DNA of 64,000 nucleotides, from contig CM075351.1 of assembly GCA_037693485.1 (NCBI GenBank), positions 17,975,001-18,039,000 of the forward strand, given 5' to 3'. Below are positions 22,215-33,049 of the stretch, in pieces. Source of the stretch: Kitagawia praeruptora. Lineage: Eukaryota; Streptophyta; Magnoliopsida; Apiales; Apiaceae. Position numbers and translations under genes: made by a program. The stretch's first letter is position 1. Every line of letters starts with the position of its first letter. Below the pieces are notes generated by a model. The model was not told the origin of the DNA, ran no database searches, and was given only the letters and a program-made list of their open reading frames with translations.

Positions 22215-25200
22215 GGTTATAGCATTAAGTGGAGAGACAGGTGGCTAACGCAACCAAAAGACATCAAAGATGCCTTCTTCAATCATTACTATAACTTCTT
22301 CAGAAGCCCAAAACCGGAAAAAATCTTCTCTTTGGGATCATTGATTAAAAAAAGGCTGTCTCCTAATCAAGCTTCCCAACTAGAGAAAGATTTTAACACG
22401 GAAGAATTGTTCTCATCAATTCAAGAGATGGGTGCAAACAAAGCACCAGGTCCAGACGGAATTCCCTTGGAATTTATCAAGAAATTCTGGAACATTATGC
22501 ATCCAGACTTTGCAAATTTCGCAAAGCTTTTCCACCAAAACGGGTCACTACCTTTAGGTATCAACTCTTCTTTTGTTACTTTGATACCAAAGTCAAAAAA
22601 CCCAAAGCTGATCACTGATTATAGACCAATAAGCCTCATCAACTGTTCCTTGAAAATTCTATTGAAAGCATTGTCCAATAGATTGCGATTAGTGATGGGA
22701 GACATAGTATCAGAAGAGCAATCTGCATTCTTAAAAGGAAGGAATATCTCAGAAAGCATCATAATAGCAGCAGAAGCGGCACACAGTATACAAACTAACC
22801 AAGTAAATGGTATCATCCTCAAACTTGACTTTGAGAAAGCATTCGACTCGGTCAGTTGGGATTTTCTAATGGAGACCCTATCTCATTTTGGATTTGGATC
22901 CAAATGGTCTAGCTGGTTATACTCAATCCTATCATCGGCCAGAATGTCAATCTTAGTGAATGGCAGCCCAACCTCGGAATTTAACCCCACAAGAGGTCTT
23001 CGTCAGGGTGACCCGCTCTCTCCCCTGCTCTTTAACTTAGTAGGAGAAATCCTACATTTACTTATCGAAAAAGCAAATGAATGTGGAATCATAGAGGGCA
23101 TTACGCTTGGCAATGGCCCAACTCTCACACATCTACAATTCGCAGATGATTCGATAATTTTTCTGAAGAGCTCTACCAAATCATGTAAAGGAATCAAGAT
23201 GATACTAAAAATCTTTCAAATGATGTCTGGGCTCAAGATAAACTACAACAAAAGCTTTATTTATACGGGAAAGAAGAATATGCATCTAGCAAGTTCTTGG
23301 GCAGACATAATGTCATGTAAAGTGGGTCGATGGCCTTTTCAGTACCTAGGAGCCATGATAGGCTCATCTACAAAAGCTAAAAAATACTGGCTGCCAATTA
23401 CGACCAAAGTGAAAACTTCACTTAACCAATGGAGAAGTAACTCGATAAACAAACAAGGACGATCGGTGCTCATCAAAGCAACTATCAACAGTTTTCCACA
23501 ATACTGGATGAGCCTTTTCTTAATGCCACAAGGAGTGATCAAGGATATAGATGCAACAAGAAGAGGATTTTTTTGGGGAGAAACAAACGGCACTATCAAA
23601 AAGACTCACAAGCTTCATACAATTCGGTGGGAAAGAGTCTGTGCTCCAAAGGACAAGGGAGGCTTGGGACTGGGAAACCTGGAGACAAAAAACATAGCAT
23701 TGGTAGCAAAGTGGTGCTGGAAGTTTCAAAAGGACAAAACCAAACTCTGGCATAGGTTACTAACAGGTAAGTATGGCAATATTTCTACTATAACATCTGA
23801 TCAAGGACTACCTCGCTCTCCATTCATGACAAGCATGAACAACATCCATAAAACTAAATATGGAACGGTATTCCAGCAATCCGTCTACAAATGGCACATT
23901 AGAAATGGAGAAAATGTAGACTTTTGGAACGATAACTGGCACTACACTGGCACTCTAAAGAATCAATTCTCAAGATTGTATCAGCTTGCAAAGCAGAAGA
24001 CCATTACAGTCAGCGCCTTCATCGATTCTTGGAATCTTTCAACAACTACATTTTGGAGGAGACCATTGAGAGGATGGGAAATAGAGGATGCAACAAATTT
24101 CTCAGCACTGGTTAACGATATTTCACTACGTCCAGGTCAAGACATGCTACAATGGGACAATATGCAGGGAGAATTTATTACTAAACATTGCTATGCCAGA
24201 CTTGAAAACGATTCCTCTTCTATAGGCCCCTGGCAAACTATTTGGTGCCTAAAGATCCCACCCAAAGTCAAATTCTTTCTGTGGCAATGCTCTCATAAGA
24301 TTATACCGACGCTCAAATTCTTAAACGCAAGAGGAATAGCCCTGAATACAATTTGCAAATGGTGTCAAACGCACGAAGAGAACCTATTTCATCTATTGTG
24401 GCAATGCAACCTGGCACAAATGGCATGGGATATATTTTATAAATGGACTGGGATCAAAATAGTTGTCACCCAGGATTTTGACCTAGCAAAGTGCTTCAAA
24501 CAACTAGCAGGTAGGTCAAAAAAACCAGGGGGTCAAGTATGTATGGCTTCTCTACTGTGGTCAATATGGTTGGCTAGAAATGACTGCCATTTTAACAATG
24601 TGAAGATTACATACTCAAATTTAGCGTTCATCATCAAACATAGAGCATATAGATGGAGTGTAGCAGCCAAATTAGTATCAACAGGTCAAGAGAATGCATG
24701 GAGCTGCTATCCCTGGCAGGCACTGACTACACATGATAAATTGTTGAAAAAAAACCTAATCGACTACTGGTTCTCAATCTCAGACTTTATTTGCTTCACC
24801 GATGGAGCTTGGAAAGTAAATCAACAACAAGCAAGGGAGGCAGGAATAGGGGGGTTCATAATGAACAAGCAAAAACAAATTATCTTCATCTTCTCAGGCC
24901 CTTCTGATCAAGGCAGTGCTCATGAAACTGAAAAAGAAGCGTTTTTGTTTCTAATGGCTCACATTGAAAACTCCAATTATGCCAAAGCACACTTCACTTT
25001 TTTTATAGATGCAATATCATTAGTGCATCAAATAAACAAGCAGAAAGGAGTCAAGACAACAAACGATCAGCTGAAGATACAAGAAAATGTCCTGCACAAC
25101 AGTAACTTTGTTTCCATCCCAAGAAACCTCAACACGGAGGCTGACTGGCTAGCCAAGCAAGGAAAGTATCGTGCAAAATTACTGTCAGGCTAGCTCTATA

Positions 25201-25343
25201 AAAGGTGAAGTATAGTTCAGGTTGATGCCCGTAGTAGTTTCTAAGGTTGTTTTGTAATCAAGCTGGGTTCTACTTTGTATCCTTGGCGAGTTTCTCTCGT
25301 CTTTTGCTAATGAAAGTCTTCACCTATCAAAAAAAAAAAAAAA
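22215..25343 (+). mobile_element. 5'-truncated L1-type LINE
   Basis: Contains the 3' half of ORF2, a roughly 135-bp 3' UTR and a 15-base poly-A tail (25329-25343). ORF1 and the endonuclease domain are missing, the usual outcome of incomplete target-primed reverse transcription. It is inserted just upstream of the 3' hairpin of H4. No convincing target duplication was seen. Confidence 0.88.
22221..25193 (+). CDS. LINE ORF2 fragment: reverse transcriptase, zf-RVT, RNase H
   Basis: About 990 open codons with no internal stop. No ORF2 start codon survives; the frame is open from the truncation point, and the first in-frame ATG is at 22428. Counting from codon 22332: the finger motif PGPDGIPLEF is near residues 39-48, LKLDFEKAFD with a catalytic Asp is at 163-172, RGLRQGDPLSPLLF is near 221-234, and the FADD active site is at 270-273 (bases 23139-23150). 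A zinc-binding reverse-transcriptase C-terminal region follows (CKWC...HLLWQC). Last comes an RNase H domain with FTDGAW, HETEKEAF, FIDA and EADWLA carrying the acidic residues. In intact LINEs this enzyme copies the element RNA at a nicked target. Lacking the endonuclease and the start, it is a dead copy that has not yet picked up stops, so it is probably young. Confidence 0.88.
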   Translation, partial: SIKWRDRWLTQPKDIKDAFFNHYYNFFRSPKPEKIFSLGSLIKKRLSPNQASQLEKDFNTEELFSSIQEMGANKAPGPDGIPLEFIKKFWNIMHPDFANFAKLFHQNGSLPLGINSSFVTLIPKSKNPKLITDYRPISLINCSLKILLKALSNRLRLVMGDIVSEEQSAFLKGRNISESIIIAAEAAHSIQTNQVNGIILKLDFEKAFDSVSWDFLMETLSHFGFGSKWSSWLYSILSSARMSILVNGSPTSEFNPTRGLRQGDPLSPLLFNLVGEILHLLIEKANECGIIEGITLGNGPTLTHLQFADDSIIFLKSSTKSCKGIKMILKIFQMMSGLKINYNKSFIYTGKKNMHLASSWADIMSCKVGRWPFQYLGAMIGSSTKAKKYWLPITTKVKTSLNQWRSNSINKQGRSVLIKATINSFPQYWMSLFLMPQGVIKDIDATRRGFFWGETNGTIKKTHKLHTIRWERVCAPKDKGGLGLGNLETKNIALVAKWCWKFQKDKTKLWHRLLTGKYGNISTITSDQGLPRSPFMTSMNNIHKTKYGTVFQQSVYKWHIRNGENVDFWNDNWHYTGTLKNQFSRLYQLAKQKTITVSAFIDSWNLSTTTFWRRPLRGWEIEDATNFSALVNDISLRPGQDMLQWDNMQGEFITKHCYARLENDSSSIGPWQTIWCLKIPPKVKFFLWQCSHKIIPTLKFLNARGIALNTICKWCQTHEENLFHLLWQCNLAQMAWDIFYKWTGIKIVVTQDFDLAKCFKQLAGRSKKPGGQVCMASLLWSIWLARNDCHFNNVKITYSNLAFIIKHRAYRWSVAAKLVSTGQENAWSCYPWQALTTHDKLLKKNLIDYWFSISDFICFTDGAWKVNQQQAREAGIGGFIMNKQKQIIFIFSGPSDQGSAHETEKEAFLFLMAHIENSNYAKAHFTFFIDAISLVHQINKQKGVKTTNDQLKIQENVLHNSNFVSIPRNLNTEADWLAKQGKYRAKLLSG

Positions 25344-25373
25344 CGTCGCCGCGAAACGCAACATAATTATTTA

Positions 25374-25910
25374 ACAGAATAATACAAGCTCGAAAATAAA
25401 AAAAGATTTACTCAACATAGTCGACTCAAAACATATGACGAACTAATTCCTTGTTCGTCAAAAAAAAACATATGACGAACTCAATGACCAAAACCACAGC
25501 GAGCAACAACATACAAAAAAAAACACCCAAAAACTCAGTAATTCAGAACAACTCAATAGCGACTTAATTACTAAAAATTGACAGAACTCGCCCAACAAAC
25601 GCCACAAACTCAGACAAGACAGCAACTCAGAACCTCAAACACAACTCAGACTCGACTAACTCGGCACCATACTACAATCACGAAAACAACAGGACTCGAA
25701 AATATCTCAGATGTTACAGACTTGGTCAAAATAACAAACTCATTCTCAACATCAAAATTCTGAAAATCTAAGAGACTACAACCAAATTCACAACCCAATT
25801 TCAGTACAAACAAAATCGAAACGACCATAATCCAACAATCAATCAATCGAAAACTCGACTAATCTTAACAAAACTAAACCGAACAGACAAAACAGAACTC
25901 AACAGCAACT
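25374..25910. other. A/C-rich, G-poor tract, no gene recognised
   Basis: Strong strand asymmetry with many AACTCG/ACAACA words (plus strand poor in G). It resembles the untranslated leader of a large LTR retrotransposon, but no LTR or primer site was tied to it. Confidence 0.4.
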
Positions 25911-26046
25911 CGACAACAAACAACAAAACCATAACAAAGACGCACAAACACTACAACTTAATTACAATGACACTAACTCGGCAACAAACAGCAAAACCAT
26001 AACAAAGACGCACAAACACTACAACTTAATTACAATGACACTAACT
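25911..26046. repeat. 68-bp tandem duplication
   Basis: Two adjacent units (25911-25978 and 25979-26046) differing at only two or three bases near the start. They lie within the A/C-rich tract. Confidence 0.85.
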
Positions 26047-26743
26047 CGACAACTCAGAATGGTGACTCAGACTCAACTTTACAATCGACATACATAAACT
26101 CAGAACTACGAACAAAGCATAAGGAAATGGGACCAAAACGAAAAGGGGGTGTTTGGTTTGGACAGAAAATAAAGAAGAAGGAGTGAGTTTTGTGGGAAAA
26201 AGAGAATAAAAGGATCAGGGGAAGGGGTTTTCACAGTGAAGAGGGGAGGAGTAGAGGGAGGTGGGTTTCAACGAAAACAGAGAAACAAAGAAACAAAAAA
26301 AAAAAAGAAACAGAGAAACGTAAAAACAAAGAAACAGGGGAAGAAAAGTTAACATTCGAATTAAAGGCAAATAAACAGAATAACAATTACAAAAAATTAA
26401 CAAAACTATTATTTTTTAGGTTTTTTTTATTCTAACACATCAACCATAAAAATAAGATCTACAATTAAAAATTATGAAACCCACAATAAAATGGAAGTTT
26501 AAAGGGGCTCAAATACGATTTTTTAACTAAGAACAAGAAAATAAAATTCGATACTTTCAACCCCAAGTGGTTAGCATTTCGCTACTTTGTCCACTAATCG
26601 GATTTACGAAAATAACGAAGCAAGGTAACATAAACGAGAGAGCAAGACAAGAAATTAAAGGAAATGAAAATTTGCATTAATAAAAAGAGAAGTGTTTACA
26701 AAATTTAGAACTACAAAACAAGAAATGAAATCTACCCTAAAAT
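26047..26743. other. No gene recognised; sequence interrupted by the CACTA insertion
   Basis: Includes a purine-rich GAAACA/AAAGAAAC run at about 26190-26345, which gives a Lys/Glu-rich frame on the plus strand and a Phe/Leu-rich shadow on the minus strand. The sequence resumes at 42467 beyond the CACTA. The two flanks together may be part of an older LTR retrotransposon; this is not proven. Confidence 0.4.
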
Positions 26744-26954
26744 CACTACTAAAAATCTGTTAATAGACATCACCGTTTTTAACATCGATTACAATAAAAC
26801 CGATGTTAAAAATCAATTTAACATTCGCCCGTTTTAAAACCGATGTCTTTTAAACATTCAGACATCACTTGACATATCAACCGATGTCTAAATGTTTTCT
26901 TAAAAATTTTTAGACATCACTTCATTTATGAACCGATGTCTAAATGTCTACTTA

Positions 26955-27310
26955 AAAAATAAACGCGCGTTCCCTCTGAATTATTCCCCCCTAGTTTTAT
27001 TTCCCCCCTTTAGTGCTTTATTTGCCCGCTTAGCCAATTCAGTTTCCCCCGTAACCAAAGTTTTTGTATTCCCCCCCTTTTTTTAATATCATTCAGACAA
27101 ATTAAATAAAAACAAATTATAACCTAAAAACTATCACTCTCTCTAACCTCTCTCTCTCTCTCTCGACTCTCACCTCTCTCTCCACTCTCACGAGCTATCT
27201 CTCATCTCTCCTGACTCTCCCGACTCTCTCTCTCTCTCGATTCTCACCTCTCTCTCCACTCTCTCTCGACTCTCACCTCTCTCTCCACTCTCACGAGCTA
27301 TCTCTCCTGA
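26955..27310. repeat. C-tracts and CT-rich microsatellite inside the CACTA
   Basis: Poly-C runs (26985-27085) followed by a CTCTCT/CGACTCTCAC array (27127-27310), which continues after the LARD at 37458-37485. The LARD therefore landed in the array. Confidence 0.8.
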
Positions 27311-27315
27311 CTCTC

Positions 27316-30300
27316 TGTGACACCCCCCAAATCCGGGGTCAGAAGATTTGGTTGCCACGCAAAAATCCTCAAAATAAAACATCTGTTTAATAATAATCAT
27401 CCATTTGTGATTGTCCAACACTGGAAATATAACATCTGTGACCCCAAACATACCAAGATCTTTTAAGGTTATAGGGCTAGAAACAAGAATCCAAATTCCA
27501 TTAGATAAAAAGCATTCCTTCTTTACAACATTCTCTTAGATCAAATCTTAAACCACTGGTGTAACTTCGATAAGAAGTACGCCAGGCTAACTAGACCATC
27601 ACATAATAATAATAATAAATATTATAACTCAAATATATAAAATAGATCTTACACTAAATCCAGACATCCTGAGCCAAGTCATCTTCGAAATAGCATCATG
27701 CTTCTTCTCTTTCTGAACTGAGCGGATAAGTCTCGCTAAACCACCTTACTGAAATGTTAGGATTTACAACAGCAAGTATGAGCGAAAGAAATGCTCAGCA
27801 AGCGTATAAAAATTTTGATAAAAAAATCAGGATAAGTGGGGCATAAAATCAACTGAAATGTAAAACAGTTTATAGAGAAACTGAATCAAGAACTGTGATA
27901 TAATTCAAACCATAACTGAAATCATTTGGCATGTCATAAAAATGAATCATCTGCCAACTCACAATATATAATAGCCATTCTGGCGATATGGATTGGATAT
28001 ATAAAAAATAAAGACAAAACACCATTGCCCCCTGATCAGGTTCAAAAGCAATGGGACCCTTTATACTACCACCGGTACATTTCTATACCCGTGTGTATAA
28101 CCCGGATTTCATGAGGGTACCAAAATAGGCAAGTAATGTTAGCCTATAGGAAGATGGAATGGTTACCATATCCTCCTTAAATATTGCTGGACCATGGTAG
28201 CAACCATGGCCTCCTACGCTTTCCAATAAATATTGCTGGACCATGATAGCAATCATGGCCTCCTACGCTTTACCATTTTCCAATCCAATAGAGCAATTTC
28301 CGAATTCAACAGGAAATGCTTAGTTTCACATACAGTTCACATCCCTATTATTTACTACGATAATAAGGATATGAAGAGTTTATCTTAAACGATTCCCCAC
28401 ATCAAAGGTACCAATATCAAGCAACTGCATTTGCACAAAAATATTTAAGAATCACGAATAGCTCTGAACAATAGCTATTCGTCATGATATGAATCAATGA
28501 AACATAAAATAAACAGTGTTTAAGATGAAAAAGAAAATACTTGCCTTTGGTCCTTAGCTGTTACGCAAAGTCGAGGTAACACATCCACCTTCTTCTTCTA
28601 TCTTACGTCATCACATCCTCTGTTGTAATCATTCGTTGGTAAGACGCTCTTGCGATTGCCACGAGTCTGATCCGTTGACATCGAACCCGCGCGTCTACTT
28701 CTATAGTTAAACATAAGCAGTGTCTCTGTCGGAAGAAAATAATTGGAAATGTCCCCTTTGAACATAGGCATTTTCCCGGTGTTAAAACACCTCACCAGTA
28801 AACCAGCAATTCCACAAACAATACTTTCATCTCCAACCTTCTTCATAACAATCCACAAATAATACTGCATCCATCTCCCACCTTCCTCATAACCCACAAA
28901 GAATATTTCATCAACCTCCAACTTCCTTTATTAAACATCTACTTATCTCCGCTGACAAATCTAAGTCAATATTCAACAATTAATCCTTGAAAGATTTATT
29001 CTAATTCTCGATAAAGAAATAGAAATATAAATATAACACTTAACCCTCGAAATAAACACTTCGTCCTAAAAATAAATATAAATCTGACAATCCTAGTCAG
29101 TATTTCAAAGAAAACATCGTCTATTCTTAGCGACATCTTATAACATAAATCATATAAACAATTAATCACCAATTAAATATATATCGGGCAAAAACTCGAA
29201 TTATATCATAACCTTCGATACTTAATACCTTAATAATTCACATTGCACGTAAAGAGACTCAATAAGTAAATCACATAATCACATAGCACGTTGATCAGAT
29301 CATAAAAAGATTTTATCCAATATTTTTAAAACAGAAAACGGGTCAAAACCCTAATTATCGGATATAACCGACTCAATAAAAAGGTTTGGTAAAAAGTCGA
29401 CCAAAATTTAAAAGTTGAATTTTAACTTAAAACTATTTTTATAAGAACCGGGTCATTTTTCTAATTCCAGAAATACTTTTCTCGTTGAAAACGGACAAAC
29501 GGTTTAATTAATACGCAATTAATAAGAATAATTCAATTAATAATTAAATTAATTGAATATTCAAATTAATTATTTATTAATCAACTCAATCGATAGATAA
29601 TCCTCAAAACATTTATCTTATTCTTCGATAAAGAAACATGATAATCAATTAATCCACAAGACACGATTATTCCTCGAAACAATAATTAATCCTGGAGATA
29701 CATCATTAATCCTCAAATCAGATACATATATACTTGTCACGTAACCAATCAACACATAGCACGGATACGACTCACCATTAAAAGAGCACTCAAATTATTA
29801 TTATAATATTTAAAAGTATTTTTAGAATAATTAAAAGAATTTTAAAAGATTTAAATAACCCTTCCCGAATCGAAAAGGATCATTAATAAACCCTTTGGTT
29901 AATTATTGGATCCCAAAAATATTTTAATAAATATTTAATCTGGGTTTATAAATAATTTTAGAATTTTAAAACTATTTTTACCGCTCCCGGATTATTTTTA
30001 GAATTTTAAAACAATTTTATTACATTTTAAACAAATAAAACAAATAAAGAAATAAATATTAAAGGTAAAATAATATTTAGAAAATAAATAAATCATTTTG
30101 TTTTCCAAAATAATTAAATCTGATTATTTTCAATTATATTTAAATAATATTTAATTAATTAAATTAATTGATTAACATTAATTAACCAATCAATTTAAAT
30201 TAATTAAGATATTAGCTAATTAAATTTAAAATAATCAAATAAAATAAATTTTCAAATAAAATAATTTATTAAAATTTTAAAACTATTTTTTCGAAATTAA

Positions 30301-31723
30301 AAATAAATTTTCGGAATTTAAAAATGATTTTTCGAATTTCTGAAAATAAAATTCGAATTTATAATAAATTTTTGAAAATAATTTTCTAAAATCATTTTTC
30401 AGAAATTGATTTCAGATTTTAAAGATCAAATGGGTACTATTCATCACCATCTTCACTGTTCTTCGTATGAATGCTCGAAGAACATCACCACCATCAATGG
30501 CAGTTTTCCCAGAAACCGGTCACCGGAAATTTTTTCCGGCAACCTCCGGCGACCACAAAAACGTACCAATCGTTACGTTTTAAAGCACCAACACACTCCA
30601 AATCACCTCCTAAACACAACCACACCATCCGTTCAAACCCAGCATCAACCAAAACAAGAATCCGGCTAAAATTCGAACAAAGTCCGGTGACCTCACCGGC
30701 AAAATTCGATTTTACTCATTTCTCAACCAAATCCAACGTTTTATACACCAAAACGAAGCTTATTACTCATACAATCTATACCAATCATCAACAACAGCAA
30801 CAAATCACTCAAGAACCCAGAAATAAAAATCAAAATTTCTCACCCACACAAAAATTCGATTTTCATATTTAAGCTACGAAAAATCAAGGAAAAATCATGA
30901 TAAATCTCCTGGAAGCATAAGCAATCTGTAGGTACTAACCATATCAACAACAAATCATCCTACAATCCATACCAAATTTAATTCATACGAAAATTAAATA
31001 AAAAAATAAAAAATTTCGATCGAGGCATACACACATATCAACACCTACATAAACATGTAGTAGAGATCAAGAGCTTCAGTTTGGTTACTCACATGATTGA
31101 TTTGGACTCCGGTAACACTGTCAAAAAGTGGTTTGATTCTCAAGAACACCAAGAACACAATTTCCAGAATTTTCAGAAAATAAAATCAAAAATCTGATTT
31201 TTGATTAATTTTAACAATTAATAATAAAATTCTGCTATTTATATAAATCTGAAAATTAATACCCCAAAAATATTTTTAACCCCTAATTAAAATTATTAAG
31301 CCCTAAAAATAATTTTTATGGGATAAAAATGTAAAATTTTTATTTTTAAACAAATACAATATATATGTCAAAATTCCCCAAAAATTTTGAATTTTACAAA
31401 AATTACAACATAATACATTTTTGAACATCCCATTATTATATGAAAATAATTTTATGAAAAACAGGGCCTCGAATCCAGTACAGGGGCTGGGTCCGGAATT
31501 TAAAATGCAAAATAACTGTATTATAAAAATATAAAAATTACAGAAAAATAGAATAAAATATTCTATGATACACAGAAGTCACATAACACGTATGAGATAA
31601 TTTTCCTATTTAATAAAAATCATAATGCGTTTAAATGCATTAAAAATAAACTAACACACATTAAAATCAACTAAAAATATATTTTAATATAATAAATTAC
31701 ACGTAATTTTTCGGGTCGTTACA
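27316..31723 (-). repeat. 3' LTR of the LARD (4,408 bp)
   Basis: Plus-strand ends are TGTGACACC...CGTTACA, so the sense strand starts TGTAACGACCC. It includes a duplicated hairpin (28192-28258) and a 9-bp-stem hairpin near 28457-28483. Open frames of up to 133 codons inside have no recognised family. Confidence 0.92.
28192..28258 (-). other. Duplicated hairpin pair in the LARD LTR
   Basis: CCATGGT-AGCA-ACCATGG (28192-28209) and CCATGAT-AGCA-ATCATGG (28241-28258) lie in a roughly 49-bp tandem duplication. The stems differ by a compensating pair of changes while the loop stays the same. The same pair recurs in the other LTR at 33926-33992. Confidence 0.65.
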
Positions 31724-31736
31724 TTCTTCCCCCCTT
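31724..31736 (-). other. Polypurine tract of the LARD
   Basis: AAGGGGGGAAGAA on the minus strand, directly before the LTR start TGTAACG. Confidence 0.8.
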
Positions 31737-31757
31737 ATAAGGATTCCGTCCTCGGAA

Positions 31758-31946
31758 TCAACTAAGGCAACTAGTAGGGTTCCTTAACTCCTTCATCATC
31801 AACACTTGCTTTACAAAACTGGGGATAGTGTTCCTTCTTAAACAACTTCTCCAAAATCTCAATTCAACTATAGGGTCTCTATCTGACACAGTTATCACTG
31901 GAGTCTTACAACCCATCGTTATTCGTTTCAAATATAGCTCGATCAA
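31758..31946 (-). pseudogene. Vestigial Gypsy integrase fragment
   Basis: A 62-codon frame beginning IELYLKRI and holding VSDRDP...LRFWRS, which matches the core of Ty3/Gypsy integrases around the second catalytic Asp (the SDRDP...FW motif). Everything before it (gag, protease, reverse transcriptase, first part of integrase) is gone, and sequence after residue 34 is degenerate. It shows that the LARD derives from a coding Gypsy element by internal deletion. The assignment rests on the motif alone. Confidence 0.6.
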
Positions 31947-33035
31947 CTTTCCATTAACATAATATCCTTGAGAGAGAGAACTGATTCCATTGATATGTCA
32001 CTGATATTCTAATCATTTTAGGACTCGTTCTTACTCTTGGCGATTCCGTTGCGAATCTAATTTCTATCTGCAAATTTCGCTTATCCTGACCTGATTGGCA
32101 TACCCTTGAAATTCAATAGAGATAACAAAAATCATGAAATTTTGGAGAGAACAGATTTCGTATCATAGCAAATGTCCCACAATTGTGGTTATGAATTTTA
32201 AAGCAACCTGATTTGAAATAATAGAATAACTGAGAGATCAATATGATCACATGAACCCGACATCGTGTGTCTTACCTCCGACATTTACAATTAAAGGTGA
32301 TCAGCCTTCTTGTAATACACAACACACCAGTGATGGCGTCCCATCCAACTTCTATCACACAGACAGATATACCTGGTGTCCCCTATAAATAGGGTTGTTC
32401 GTCTCAGTAGGAGTACAGAAATATGAAAGGAATATGAAATCAAATTAATAACTGATGTTTTCGGACAAATACTCTGAAGCACACTTTGGATTAAAACTGA
32501 AAAAAATTCCAAAGGTGTTATTTTTGATAAGATGAACAACCAAAAGAAAGTACCGAACAAATGGTACTATATTGTAAGTAAAGTTATTAACCACTGGAGA
32601 AAACAAAAAGTTGAAGTTCAAAATGTCATTATTTAGAAGAAAAGATATATCTTTTAACAAATGCCTCTGTAGGCGGAATATCAAAATAATTCATAGAAAG
32701 GAAAAGTATTGCCAAGGTATACTTATGCCTTCTTTGCCAAATCCTTCGATAGCTCGTCATTCGAATTTAAGCTTCTTCCTTTCCACGTTTTAAGAATATC
32801 GATATCGTATGCCATCGTCAACTCGTAATAATCTCTGAAGATTCCACAGTATTCATCTCCATTAGCAAGGCGGTCAATCCAGTTCAGCACAATTATCTCA
32901 AACGAATACTCCAATCTTAACTTACTAATTGGCACTATATCCAATAGTCCAACACGAACTCTACATGAGCTCTGACGTTCCTTACTTAGCTATACACACT
33001 CCTACACACTCTCGTTTCTAGTTTACTATAACCCT
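31947..33035 (-). other. Non-coding internal region of the LARD
   Basis: About 1.1 kb, no gag, protease or reverse transcriptase motif in any frame. The longest minus-strand frame (32723-32944, 73 codons, with ...FRDYYELTMAYDIDILKTW) has no family I recognise. Confidence 0.6.
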
Positions 33036-33047
33036 GCTCTGATACCA
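33036..33047 (-). other. Primer-binding site of the LARD (tRNA-iMet)
   Basis: TGGTATCAGAGC on the minus strand, two bases from the 5' LTR. This is the complement of the initiator methionine tRNA 3' end used by many plant Gypsy and Copia elements. Confidence 0.88.
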
Positions 33048-33049
33048 AC

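Noticed and set aside
22421..23753. Several frames on both strands inside the LINE
   Set aside because: Shadows of the reverse transcriptase frame.
27127..27451. Glu/Arg/Ser-rich minus-strand frame
   Set aside because: Translation of the CT-rich microsatellite running into the LARD LTR.
28598..28921. 107-codon minus-strand frame in the LARD LTR, repeated exactly at 34332-34655
   Set aside because: Its repetition comes only from the two LTRs. No family features and no start context; treated as incidental.
30471..30872. 133-codon plus-strand frame in the LARD LTR (repeated at 36205-36606)
   Set aside because: Antisense to the element, low-complexity His/Gln/Thr/Lys content, no recognised domain.
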